Below are positions 1 through 6,558 of a stretch of DNA of 26,525 nt, piece after piece. The DNA is from a virus. The notes under the pieces were generated by a model. That model was not told the DNA's origin, did not search any database, and was given only the letters and a program-made list of their open reading frames with translations. The position numbers and the translations under genes are program-made. Each line of letters starts with the position of its first letter. Within the stretch, counting starts at the first letter, position 1. Where the stretch lies: IMG/VR virus record IMGVR_UViG_3300047510_003098, positions 1 to 26,525 of that record; one strand, given 5' to 3'.

Positions 1-58
1 TGGAGTCCTTGGGAGTAATCTTTGCGATGATATCAAGTATAGAATAAATGCTGTTCAC
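1..58 (-). CDS. Start of an unidentified gene, cut by the window edge
   Basis: Reading the minus strand from a GTG at 56-58, the frame stays open to the window edge and gives MNSIYSILDIIAKITPKDS. It starts 10 nt after the stop of the 195-residue gene, and GGAAAAG just upstream is a plausible weak ribosome site. Nineteen residues are too few to assign a function. Its tight spacing suggests it is the next member of the same late operon. It could also be a chance open frame, since only 58 bases are visible. Confidence 0.4.
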   Translation of the reverse strand, partial: MNSIYSILDIIAKITPKDS

Positions 59-68
59 GGTCTTTTCC

Positions 69-656
69 TTATCTCGCCGAGCTCTTAGGTTCGGGTTTGG
101 TAATTTTAGTTGAACCCACTGGGCTAGTAGTGCCTTGCTCGAGTTCGTTGGTTGTTTTGCCGTCAGATTTTTCCTTGCCAGCAATTTCGTGTTTGGTTGT
201 TTCTAATTCTTTTAAAAACGATGTCAGACGTTTCTCACCGACAGCATCCTGAGCCGATTCGGCTTTTAGTTCCGGTTGCTCAAGAATCGATTCTTTGTCG
301 TCAGTGATGTCATCGGATAATGCTTCTTCTTGTTCCATCTGTGCTTTGGTGTAAACGCATACAGACGCACCGGGAATACGAGCACGCTCAACGATGAGTT
401 GGCGTATCTGTTCAACTATGGTGGGATATCGCACAGCGACATCAAACATGTAGCATTCGCAAGGCCCATTTTTGGGAAAATCTCTATGATTCTGTATAGG
501 CATGCGCTTGACTTTGCTGATAGTTTCAATTTGATAGGCGTCCAGAGCCAATTTGATGGCTTCCATCACCGGGCCTCTGGGCTCTATGTCAGCGATTTTC
601 ACGCGGAATTCAAAGAGCTTGTTGGCTTCATAAAAATAAGTCTGGAAATCTTTCAT
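69..656 (-). CDS. Conserved T4-like phage protein of unknown function
   Basis: This is a 195-residue protein that I cannot assign. The first ~100 residues form a compact domain (FEFRVKIADIEP, then MPIQNHRDFP, then a run of Tyr-Met-Phe-Asp-Val and RYPTIVEQIRQLI). I recall similar domains as hypothetical proteins in marine myoviruses. The last ~90 residues are charged, Glu/Lys/Thr-rich and probably disordered. The frame is open to a TTG at 674, but that codon touches the late-promoter motif at 676-682. The ATG at 654-656 has AGGAAC just upstream and lies 20 nt after the promoter, so I start there. It lies just downstream of the small terminase gene and ahead of another gene with the same orientation, so a late role in head assembly or packaging is possible but unproven. 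Confidence 0.75.
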   Translation of the reverse strand: MKDFQTYFYEANKLFEFRVKIADIEPRGPVMEAIKLALDAYQIETISKVKRMPIQNHRDFPKNGPCECYMFDVAVRYPTIVEQIRQLIVERARIPGASVCVYTKAQMEQEEALSDDITDDKESILEQPELKAESAQDAVGEKRLTSFLKELETTKHEIAGKEKSDGKTTNELEQGTTSPVGSTKITKPEPKSSAR

Positions 657-675
657 GTTAGGTTCCTGTTCCAAG

Positions 676-682
676 TATTTAT
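676..682 (-). promoter_or_regulatory. T4-late-type promoter motif ATAAATACTT
   Basis: The minus strand reads GCATAAATACTTGG, with the last A 20 nt before the ATG at 656. It fits the motif found ahead of other virion genes in this window and resembles the T4 late promoter TATAAATA, which is read by a gp55-type sigma factor. It lies in the 2-nt gap and first codons around the gp16 stop, so it would give the 195-residue gene its own late transcript. Confidence 0.65.
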
Positions 683-1176
683 GCGGATTTATTATTTTGA
701 TCCCGGGCGGAATCTAGTATCTGCTTGAGTATTTCGTTGCGGTCCAGCACTATGCCCTGCCCTTCGACAGTATTATCCTCAGGAGATTCTTTATTGATTT
801 GATAGTCCAGTCTAGCCTTACTGAGTTGTAACTGTATCATTCGCAGTTTTTTGTCCATTTTTGCGGTTTTGGCAGCAATGGCATGTCCCAGTAAAGTTGA
901 TGCGGTCTGTAATATCACTCCTGAGTAACGTGGTTCGACATTCATGCCCAGATCCATGAGATCCTTAAATTTCTCTTCGGCCAGACTGGCCAGCTCGTCC
1001 ATCTCATGGTCTGCGGCTTCTAGTTCTCGCACCATTGGTAAGGCAGCGTCAATTTTATCAATCGCTGTGTCAACTTCTTGTATTATCTCCTGTTGTTGTT
1101 CCACCAGGGAAGGAGCATTATTTTCTTCAGAATCTGCCAATGGCAGATTCAGTAATTCTTCTAATTTTTTAGTCAT
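679..1176 (-). CDS. 16: Terminase small subunit, gp16-like
   Basis: At 165 residues it is almost the length of T4 gp16 (164). The layout also matches: an acidic flexible N-terminus, a long central helical pair (about residues 30-75 and 85-125, including YSGVILQTASTLLGHAIAAK and a following Lys/Leu-rich helix), and a polar tail. Small terminases form rings that recognise concatemeric DNA and regulate the large subunit gp17 during headful packaging. The gene follows the PP-loop gene by 19 nt. No convincing Shine-Dalgarno is visible, and the TTAAATA at 1182-1188 is too close to the start to act as a usual late promoter. The call rests on length, helix pattern and context rather than a unique motif. 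An unrelated coiled-coil head protein is the alternative. Confidence 0.7.
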   Translation of the reverse strand: MTKKLEELLNLPLADSEENNAPSLVEQQQEIIQEVDTAIDKIDAALPMVRELEAADHEMDELASLAEEKFKDLMDLGMNVEPRYSGVILQTASTLLGHAIAAKTAKMDKKLRMIQLQLSKARLDYQINKESPEDNTVEGQGIVLDRNEILKQILDSARDQNNKSA

Positions 1177-1195
1177 AGTTTTATTTAATTAAATT

Positions 1196-2431
1196 TTAAT
1201 CCGCAAAATTACCAATCAAATATCTATTAGACATACAAGGTTTATATTCCCAGTCGCTCAGCGATACATCGTGCGCAGTTCCTACTTTTTTATTATTGAC
1301 CAACGACATTCCCGAAGATCTCAAGAAGGATCGATCTATGTTACGGTATAGATGTATCATTCCTCGCATAAAAGTTTTATATCCTTCGGTGTTTTTAAAA
1401 TCATCGAGCCAATAATCCCACTCATGAAACACTGCTCGCACTGGTTTATAACACTGAAAAATATTAAGATCGTAATCGGGGTAGATTATTGCTTTTGCAA
1501 TAGATTCATAAGCTGTTCTATTATATGGACTCTGTAGCCATTCGTAATCCAGCATGTATCTCAACATTTGATTGGTTGGGGATTCGAACCATTTTTTTAT
1601 TAGATGCGCCTGTTTCGCGATCATTGCCCTGGCATCAGGGCTCCAAAAAAACATTTCAGCACGAGTATTAGTAAACCCGTTATGTACCATTGCCGGTCCA
1701 GCGTTGTGTAGCGGTCTATCCATAAAATATGTGTAAACCTTTCCGCCCTCGACTATTACCTTGGGTTTGTCCAATCCAAAAATAATGCCGACTTTTTTTC
1801 CTTTATCAAATTCTTTGAGATGATCGTATATAGAGGCGTGATTGTATCTTACCACACAGCCAGGACTGATGTAGTCACCGATCCAATGGATATAATTTTC
1901 ATCCCAGAGAAGATTTTTATTGTCGATTATATCAGTACTAAAGTCATGTATGGTGATTTTAGTAGTCGGGCTAATTTTAGTAAACCAATCTAAAATTGGT
2001 TTCGCGGCAAATTCATATTCGCTGAATTCATTGCTGGCGCCAAAATGTTTGCTGGATTGGTATTTTTTTGTCCCGGACGTGGGGTGACGATATATTATTT
2101 CGTCAATGAAAAGATTTGCCTGTACAAAACTGTAAAGTATCGTTGTAGAATCTGATCCTCCACTAAAATTTAATATGATATAATCATATTTTTCTCGTAG
2201 TTCTTTCGCTCTATTCTGATAGTATAATCTTATGTCCCCTGGAGGTTCGACACCCCAGTTAAATTTACCAAATACTTCGTCATTGAAATTCCAATGTAGG
2301 TCGGAGTATTTAAAGCCCAATCTCGATCCTTCAAGTAATGCGCTGGCTTTATCCCAATAGATTTTTCCGCCAATCTCATACCACCCCATTGCGGGATCTT
2401 GTGTAAAAGTGGTGTGATCAAATTTAATCAT
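1196..2431 (-). CDS. PP-loop ATP-pyrophosphatase-like protein
   Basis: This 411-residue protein carries SGGSDST at about residues 90-96. That is the PP-loop of the N-type ATP pyrophosphatase / HUP superfamily (asparagine synthetase B, GMP synthetase, QueC, TilS, PAPS reductase), whose members adenylate a substrate. It follows a hydrophobic beta strand (YDYIILNF) and precedes a helix, as expected. The rest is not recognisable as any named member; a GIIFGLDKP segment and many Trp/Tyr residues occur later. I chose the ATG at 2429-2431 because the frame's first possible start (2497) lies inside a terminator hairpin. A GTAAATA motif lies 24 nt upstream. The DNA looks AT-richer than its neighbours. 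With its own promoter and terminator, it looks like an acquired accessory gene. Substrate unknown; tRNA, nucleobase or amide chemistry are all possible. Confidence 0.75.
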   Translation of the reverse strand: MIKFDHTTFTQDPAMGWYEIGGKIYWDKASALLEGSRLGFKYSDLHWNFNDEVFGKFNWGVEPPGDIRLYYQNRAKELREKYDYIILNFSGGSDSTTILYSFVQANLFIDEIIYRHPTSGTKKYQSSKHFGASNEFSEYEFAAKPILDWFTKISPTTKITIHDFSTDIIDNKNLLWDENYIHWIGDYISPGCVVRYNHASIYDHLKEFDKGKKVGIIFGLDKPKVIVEGGKVYTYFMDRPLHNAGPAMVHNGFTNTRAEMFFWSPDARAMIAKQAHLIKKWFESPTNQMLRYMLDYEWLQSPYNRTAYESIAKAIIYPDYDLNIFQCYKPVRAVFHEWDYWLDDFKNTEGYKTFMRGMIHLYRNIDRSFLRSSGMSLVNNKKVGTAHDVSLSDWEYKPCMSNRYLIGNFAD

Positions 2432-2454
2432 GTAAATCGATAAGAGTTCAAAGT

Positions 2455-2461
2455 TATTTAC
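2455..2461 (-). promoter_or_regulatory. Late-promoter-like GTAAATA before the PP-loop gene
   Basis: The minus strand reads CAGTAAATAACTTT, 24 nt before the ATG at 2431 and just beyond the terminator at 2485-2509. It differs by one base from the ATAAATA core seen elsewhere, and the base after the core is A rather than C/T. Position is the main support. Confidence 0.45.
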
Positions 2462-2484
2462 TGGAGGTTCCGCTGATGTAAAAA

Positions 2485-2509
2485 GAAAAAGGACCAATGG
2501 TCCTTTTTC
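2485..2509 (-). terminator. Intrinsic terminator after the solute-binding protein pair
   Basis: An 11-bp perfect stem (2485-2495 with 2499-2509) closes on a 3-base loop. On the minus strand it ends in TTTTT-C-TTTT. It lies 22 nt after the stop of the gene at 2532 and would end the transcript of the two binding-protein genes. Its A and T arms make it usable in both directions. Confidence 0.85.
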
Positions 2510-2531
2510 CTATTTTTAAAGATAAAAAATA

Positions 2532-3485
2532 TTATCTATTACGGATTTTCGAAACTAAGCCCGGCGAAAAGAAATTTTCAAACTTTTCGTAAACTGTTTC
2601 GGTGCGTTGTTTAAATTCAAGTTGATCCTGCTGACTCAGGCTAATAACTTCTTTTCCTTCAGATACCAATCTTGATTTTGCGTTTTCGCCATCTTTGATA
2701 GATTCTACTCGTTCTGCTCTGCCTGCGCGGACAGCGGCTTCTTTGATGATCTTTTGTAGATCTTCGCCGAGGCTCTGCCAGAAGGTGTCAGTGATGATAA
2801 TTGATGTTAAAAATAAACTGTGCTGTGTATCAATAACTGCCTGACTAAACTCATTTTGGTTTAATGGATAGATACGGGGTAAAGCACTTTCTCCACCAAC
2901 TACGATGCCATCATTGACTCCTGAGTTAATTTCTTCCAATTCCATCGCAACTGGATTCGCTCCGATTGCGCGGAATGTTTCCATGGCCATTGGATTCTTG
3001 TTGCTACGAACTGAAAGTCCGGCAAAATCAGCCAATGTACGTACTGCTTTTGATGATGGAACACAACGGAAGCCGCCTGAATATGTAAAAGCAAGTCCCC
3101 GAACATTACTTTTTTCTTTGATAGATCCAAGTAGGTATTCTCCGACTTCGCCTTCGAGTACACGACTAGCATGATCATGATCTTCAAATAAGAACGGCAT
3201 ATCAAGAACGTGCATATCGTCGCTGTATTTTTCTGCCAACCAGGTTGTGTACATCTGGCTCATGTCAATTTTTCCAGATTCCATAAGATCGAGCAGGTCA
3301 TGTTTGGTGACAACCACTCCATCATTGTAACGCTGGCTGTACTCAGCAAGTGTCATAATTTCTACTTCAATTTTGTACTTGCTTTGTAAAGAATTGACTT
3401 CGCGCTCAAAATCTTTGGCAGCACGAACAAATAGACTTAAAGGTTCGTGTGCGATTACCCAACGTATTTTTTTTGCAGTCGTCAT
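2532..3485 (-). CDS. TRAP-type solute-binding protein (DctP family), copy 1, no signal peptide
   Basis: This 317-residue protein matches the DctP/SiaP family nearly end to end: VLDMPFLF then HASRVLEGEVG (about 93-115), GLAFTYSGGFR (130-140), the second-domain segment ending SVR (160), FRAIGANPVAMELEE (171-185) and DTFWQSLGEDLQ (233-244). Arg140 and Arg160 fall where the family keeps two arginines, the second being the usual carboxylate clamp. In bacteria these proteins catch organic acids in the periplasm for the DctQM permease. Here the chain begins MTTAKKIRWVIAHEP, directly at the first beta strand, so there is no signal peptide and the product should stay in the cytoplasm or go into particles. 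No DctQM genes are in the window. It follows copy 2 by 18 nt, with a weak AAAGG ribosome site. Ligand unknown. Confidence 0.88.
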   Translation of the reverse strand: MTTAKKIRWVIAHEPLSLFVRAAKDFEREVNSLQSKYKIEVEIMTLAEYSQRYNDGVVVTKHDLLDLMESGKIDMSQMYTTWLAEKYSDDMHVLDMPFLFEDHDHASRVLEGEVGEYLLGSIKEKSNVRGLAFTYSGGFRCVPSSKAVRTLADFAGLSVRSNKNPMAMETFRAIGANPVAMELEEINSGVNDGIVVGGESALPRIYPLNQNEFSQAVIDTQHSLFLTSIIITDTFWQSLGEDLQKIIKEAAVRAGRAERVESIKDGENAKSRLVSEGKEVISLSQQDQLEFKQRTETVYEKFENFFSPGLVSKIRNR

Positions 3486-3503
3486 AATATTTTATTACCT
3501 TTA

Positions 3504-4451
3504 TTAACTTTTCTGGATCGACGAAACTAGACCAGGAGTAAAGTAATCTTCATATTTGATGTAGATTTCTTTGGTTGCTTCTTGGAACTTGGCTTTTTCT
3601 TCTGCGTTTAACTTCACGATCTCGATGCCGTCTTTAGCGGCACGTTCTTGTGTAGCGGCTACATCAGCAACAGACAGATCGCGCTCATGGCGGGCGGCAG
3701 CAATGGCGGCGTCGGCTACAACTTTTTGTAGATCTTCGCTGAGGCTGTTCCATAATGTTTCACCAATCAGAATCGATGTCAAGAACAAACTGTGCTCTGT
3801 ATGATTGATGACTTTAGAAACAGCATTTTGTCCAAGAGCATAAACACGTGGGTATGTGCTTTCACCAACAGTGACGTCGGCTTGTGCAAGACCTTCTGTT
3901 AGTTCTTCTAGTTCCATCGGAACTACATCAGCACCAACTGCTTTAAATGTGTCAATGGCAACTGGAGAGTGCGATGTACGAATTTTCATACCGCGCAAAT
4001 CTTCAATCTTAGAAACCGCTTCATTACCTGGGATGATACGGAAACCGCCCGAGTATGTGAAAGCAAGACCTTTGATCTTCTTTTCTGCGCTGAGGCTACC
4101 GAGCAGGCTCTTGCCAACTTCGCCCTCGAACACGCGACTAGCATGATCGTGGCTTTGAAACAGGAAAGGCAAGTCCAGGGCGTAGAAGTCTTTGTTGACT
4201 TTGCCCAGGGTGATGGTATATGTCTGGCTCATTTCAATTGCGCCGCTGTCAAGCAAATCAACTAGATCGTGTTTGCTAACTGCTTTACCACCATTGTATT
4301 TTTCAGCATATTCGCTGAGTGTGAGTACTTCAATATCTAACGCACCGGGGGCTTTTGCTTGTACTTCGGCAGCAAAAACTTTTGCAGCACGGATAAAAAG
4401 TTCGATAGGCTCATGTGCGAGTACCCAGCGAATTTTTTTTGCTTGTGTCAT
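3504..4451 (-). CDS. TRAP-type solute-binding protein (DctP family), copy 2, no signal peptide
   Basis: This 315-residue paralogue of the downstream gene is clearly alignable over its whole length. It has LDLPFLF and HASRVFEGEVG (about 92-113), GLAFTYSGGFR (128-138), DLRGMKIRT (151-159), FKAVGADVVPMELEEL (169-184) and ETLWNSLSEDLQ. Arg138 and Arg158 are the family's conserved arginines. It too starts at the mature fold (MTQAKKIRWVLAHEP), so it lacks an export signal. The residues around the binding cleft differ from copy 1 (after the clamp Arg: TSHSP against SNKNP; later VGESTYPRVY against GGESALPRIY), which suggests a different ligand or relaxed constraint. AGGAG lies 9 nt before the ATG. 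It is first of the pair, after gp4 and a weak hairpin. Solute binding is inferred from family only. Confidence 0.9.
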   Translation of the reverse strand: MTQAKKIRWVLAHEPIELFIRAAKVFAAEVQAKAPGALDIEVLTLSEYAEKYNGGKAVSKHDLVDLLDSGAIEMSQTYTITLGKVNKDFYALDLPFLFQSHDHASRVFEGEVGKSLLGSLSAEKKIKGLAFTYSGGFRIIPGNEAVSKIEDLRGMKIRTSHSPVAIDTFKAVGADVVPMELEELTEGLAQADVTVGESTYPRVYALGQNAVSKVINHTEHSLFLTSILIGETLWNSLSEDLQKVVADAAIAAARHERDLSVADVAATQERAAKDGIEIVKLNAEEKAKFQEATKEIYIKYEDYFTPGLVSSIQKS

Positions 4452-4479
4452 TTGGGGAGTCTCCTTGAATATAGGGATG

Positions 4480-4504
4480 AAAAAAACTAAACTTCATTAG
4501 TTTA
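4480..4504 (-). terminator. Weak AT-rich terminator after gp4
   Basis: On the minus strand TAAACT-AATGA-AGTTTA is followed by G and seven T residues. The stem is only 6 bp and AT-rich, so termination would be partial. It lies between the gp4 stop (4510) and the first binding-protein gene. The binding-protein pair could therefore be fed by read-through. Confidence 0.4.
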
Positions 4505-4509
4505 CTGAA

Positions 4510-4944
4510 TTATTTACCTTTTCCTTGGTGAAATATCTGATCTTCGGTGACTACACGGAAGTTTAGACCTTGATTTTTACACCAAGCACGGGCCGCTTCC
4601 CACTTGGCCATGTTAAGCAATACAAATGCTTGATCTCGGGTGCTACGAGCGTTTTCCATGGCAGTTTCTTTCTTGGGTTTTACTTCGATGACGTCTCCGT
4701 GTTGTTTGCCGTTTTTGTCTGTGTATATGATCAAAAAATCAGGAACATAGATAGTATTTTTGTTCGTAAGTGGATTGCGATAATTGATGTGTACTGCTTC
4801 GCTGGCCCACTGTAGAATATTGGGATTGTTGTCACAGAAATTCATGAAAACAAATTCCCAGGCGCTTCTATATGTAGGTTGTTTTTTTCCTACATATTTT
4901 TCAGGATTTTTTATCTGGAATTTACCTTGTGCGTACTTGCTCAT
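4510..4944 (-). CDS. 4: Head completion nuclease, gp4-like
   Basis: At 144 residues it is close to T4 gp4 (about 150). The start resembles that family (GKFQIKNPEKYVG, then YRSAWEFVFMNFCDNNP and ILQWASE), followed by a PD-(D/E)xK nuclease core: VPDF with Asp69, then VIEVKP with Glu87 and Lys89. This fold is shared with TnsA and Vsr-type nucleases. In T4, gp4 acts after packaging so that filled heads can join tails. The ATG overlaps the TGA of the preceding gene by four bases (ATGA), so translation is probably coupled. The order tube-fold baseplate gene, small virion gene, gene 4 matches what I recall from marine T4-like phages. All three candidate active-site residues are present, so it should be catalytically competent. 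Confidence 0.85.
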   Translation of the reverse strand: MSKYAQGKFQIKNPEKYVGKKQPTYRSAWEFVFMNFCDNNPNILQWASEAVHINYRNPLTNKNTIYVPDFLIIYTDKNGKQHGDVIEVKPKKETAMENARSTRDQAFVLLNMAKWEAARAWCKNQGLNFRVVTEDQIFHQGKGK

Positions 4945-5309
4945 GGCAATATTGATCGTTCAATGTACTTGTTGCGTATGGGCTGATTATTGACACCCAA
5001 TAGGCTGGTGCCGATACGATTAAAGTTCAAGAACATACAGATATAAGCCGACAACTGAGTTTTTTCTAATTTGGCAAATTGATCCAACACTACCATTGGA
5101 TCAATACCTTGGCTGCGACTGGTATAAATTACTGCGCTGGCCAAAGCCGCGGCGCTTTCTTTGTTTTCTGAAATTTTTTCAAAAAATGAAAATATCGCAT
5201 CATTGACCGTACCAGGTACATCTATAGAACTCTTAAAATAATTATTAAAATATTCCTGAGTGGTTCCGTACTCAGTGCGTGTATAATTGGTTATCTCTGT
5301 AGTGGCCAC
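4941..5309 (-). CDS. Small conserved virion/baseplate-associated protein
   Basis: This 122-residue protein begins at a GTG (5307-5309) with a strong GGGGGAG ribosome site 7 nt upstream, 2 nt after the preceding gene's stop. It is mostly helical, ending FAKLEKTQLSAYICMFLNF, then RIGTSLLG and NKYIERSILP. I recall this C-terminal pattern (LNxxR-GTSLLG ... NKYIxRxIL) from small structural proteins of marine T4-like phages. Its position just before gene 4 corresponds to gene 53 in T4, but it is much shorter than T4 gp53 (about 196) and I see no LysM-like part. Equivalence to gp53 is possible, not shown. Confidence 0.7.
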   Translation of the reverse strand: MATTEITNYTRTEYGTTQEYFNNYFKSSIDVPGTVNDAIFSFFEKISENKESAAALASAVIYTSRSQGIDPMVVLDQFAKLEKTQLSAYICMFLNFNRIGTSLLGVNNQPIRNKYIERSILP

Positions 5310-5311
5310 GA

Positions 5312-6448
5312 TTATTCTCCCCCGGAGATATCAGGAAATCTTGGATTGTAGGTACTGGCAGATGGCGATCTTGATGTTACCACTGAACCACCATTACTGC
5401 GTACCGATCCAGATCCAAATCCAATACCGCTTGCCAATGTTCCCAAGCCCGAAGAAACTTTACCGGCTAAACTAGACACCGATGGAATGTTTACCTTTGA
5501 CAAAGGATTATTGCCTCTTAATATATCCATACCAACACTGGTCAGTTCTGCTCCAGCAATGGCCTTTAAATCTTTGCCTCGGAAATTCTGAAACCCTCTC
5601 GCACCTTTGAATGCTGCACCAAGGAAGTTACCTTCGGCGAGATCTGTGGTGACATCGTCGACTGTGTCAAGCAGTCCGCCTGGACCTAGGATACTGTTTG
5701 TTCCTCCTCCGGCTGGAGTCAGTGGACTGGGTCTCTTGTCATAGTGTAAATCTGCGAAGCCAGTGACAGTACGACTGGATGCCCAACCGTGGGCATATTT
5801 TACTGTTTCGTAACTTATGGTCATTTCGTGAGTCATCAACTCATTGGCACCATTTTGATGCTCACCGTGTCGGAATGCTGTGATGACTGGATTGATCAAT
5901 GTGTATTCGCTGAATCTTTTTTGGTGTAAGCTGTAGATCCTAACAGCACGAAGGAACTGCTGTGTCGATGATTGACTGCGTGGGTAACTCCTAGGGCTAT
6001 ATCCCCAGGCCTGGGCCTGTCTCGGACTATATTTGTGAGCAGAAGTGTAAACGCTGTGCTGGTAATCGCTGTCTCTATAATAATAGCTGTAGTAGTCGTA
6101 CCAGAAATCTCTAACCACATCTGCCGAATCATCGTGGAAGGAAATCTGTACTGGATCATATTTGATTTTATTCTGTACCACATTGACACGATTGTAGGCG
6201 TTTAATGTTTTGACATCCACAGTAAATTTTGGTAGGGATGCTGTCTTGACCACCATCCCTAACTCTAGCAATTGATCTCTAGGCATCCTACTGACTTCGG
6301 GGTTGATGTCGAAAGCCACATGGAACAAGAATCCATACTTGGGACTCAGTCTATAGTTGTCGTCAACAAACAGCCTGGCGCCATGAGCGTAGTCTTTGAT
6401 CTGGTCGCCGGTGGCAAGTTGTTTTAAAAACTGATTAATGCTGGGCAT
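5312..6448 (-). CDS. Tail-tube-fold baseplate protein (gp48/gp54-like)
   Basis: In this 378-residue protein, residues ~35-125 look like the gp19 tail-tube fold: FLFHVAFDINPE, then LGMVVKTASLPKFTVDVKTL, YNRVNVVQ and KYDPVQISFHDDSADVVRDF, followed by a Tyr-rich stretch. A second beta part follows (about 165-235, with HEMTISYETVKYAHGW), then a Gly/Ser-rich low-complexity C-terminus. In T4, gp48 (tube cap) and gp54 (tube initiator) carry tube-like domains and nucleate tube growth on the baseplate, and T4 gp48 has similar length (364). Its place directly after gp19 and at the head of an operon with a small virion gene and gene 4 supports a baseplate-hub role. I cannot separate gp48 from gp54. A late promoter lies 26 nt upstream of the ATG. 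Confidence 0.65.
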   Translation of the reverse strand: MPSINQFLKQLATGDQIKDYAHGARLFVDDNYRLSPKYGFLFHVAFDINPEVSRMPRDQLLELGMVVKTASLPKFTVDVKTLNAYNRVNVVQNKIKYDPVQISFHDDSADVVRDFWYDYYSYYYRDSDYQHSVYTSAHKYSPRQAQAWGYSPRSYPRSQSSTQQFLRAVRIYSLHQKRFSEYTLINPVITAFRHGEHQNGANELMTHEMTISYETVKYAHGWASSRTVTGFADLHYDKRPSPLTPAGGGTNSILGPGGLLDTVDDVTTDLAEGNFLGAAFKGARGFQNFRGKDLKAIAGAELTSVGMDILRGNNPLSKVNIPSVSSLAGKVSSGLGTLASGIGFGSGSVRSNGGSVVTSRSPSASTYNPRFPDISGGE

Positions 6449-6473
6449 CGTGTTGATCTCAAGTTATTTCAAA

Positions 6474-6480
6474 TATTTAT
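6474..6480 (-). promoter_or_regulatory. Late promoter motif ATAAATATTT
   Basis: The minus strand reads CCATAAATATTTGA, 26 nt before the ATG at 6448 and only 4 nt past the terminator at 6484-6512. One transcription unit ends and the next begins almost back to back. Confidence 0.65.
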
Positions 6481-6483
6481 GGT

Positions 6484-6512
6484 AAAAAAAACCCGGCTTA
6501 GCCGGGTTTTTT
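6484..6512 (-). terminator. Strong intrinsic terminator after gp19
   Basis: The CCCGGC stem, TTA loop and GCCGGG are flanked by eight A and six T residues, so the stem can extend through the A/T arms. It lies 47 nt beyond the gp19 stop and works in either direction. It should give a separate abundant gp19 message. Confidence 0.92.
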
Positions 6513-6558
6513 AGAGGTCTTACTCTAATTCTACTCTGTTCTTTAAGTCTCGTCTGGC

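Noticed and set aside
330-728. Plus-strand open frame of 132 residues opposite the 195-residue gene
   Set aside because: It is a shadow frame with no ribosome site, and the minus frame has clear protein-like content and a promoter.
2432-2497. Upstream extension of the PP-loop protein to a start at 2497
   Set aside because: That start lies within the terminator stem and its peptide is unlike the rest; the ATG at 2431 is better placed after a promoter-like motif.
3571-4500. Several plus-strand open frames opposite the second solute-binding gene
   Set aside because: They are antisense shadows; the minus frame matches the DctP family along its whole length.
4511-4517. GTAAATA as a late promoter for the solute-binding pair
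   Set aside because: It is formed by the last codons of gp4 (Lys-stop), lies 60 nt from the start and precedes a hairpin with a T-run; I could not support it as a promoter.
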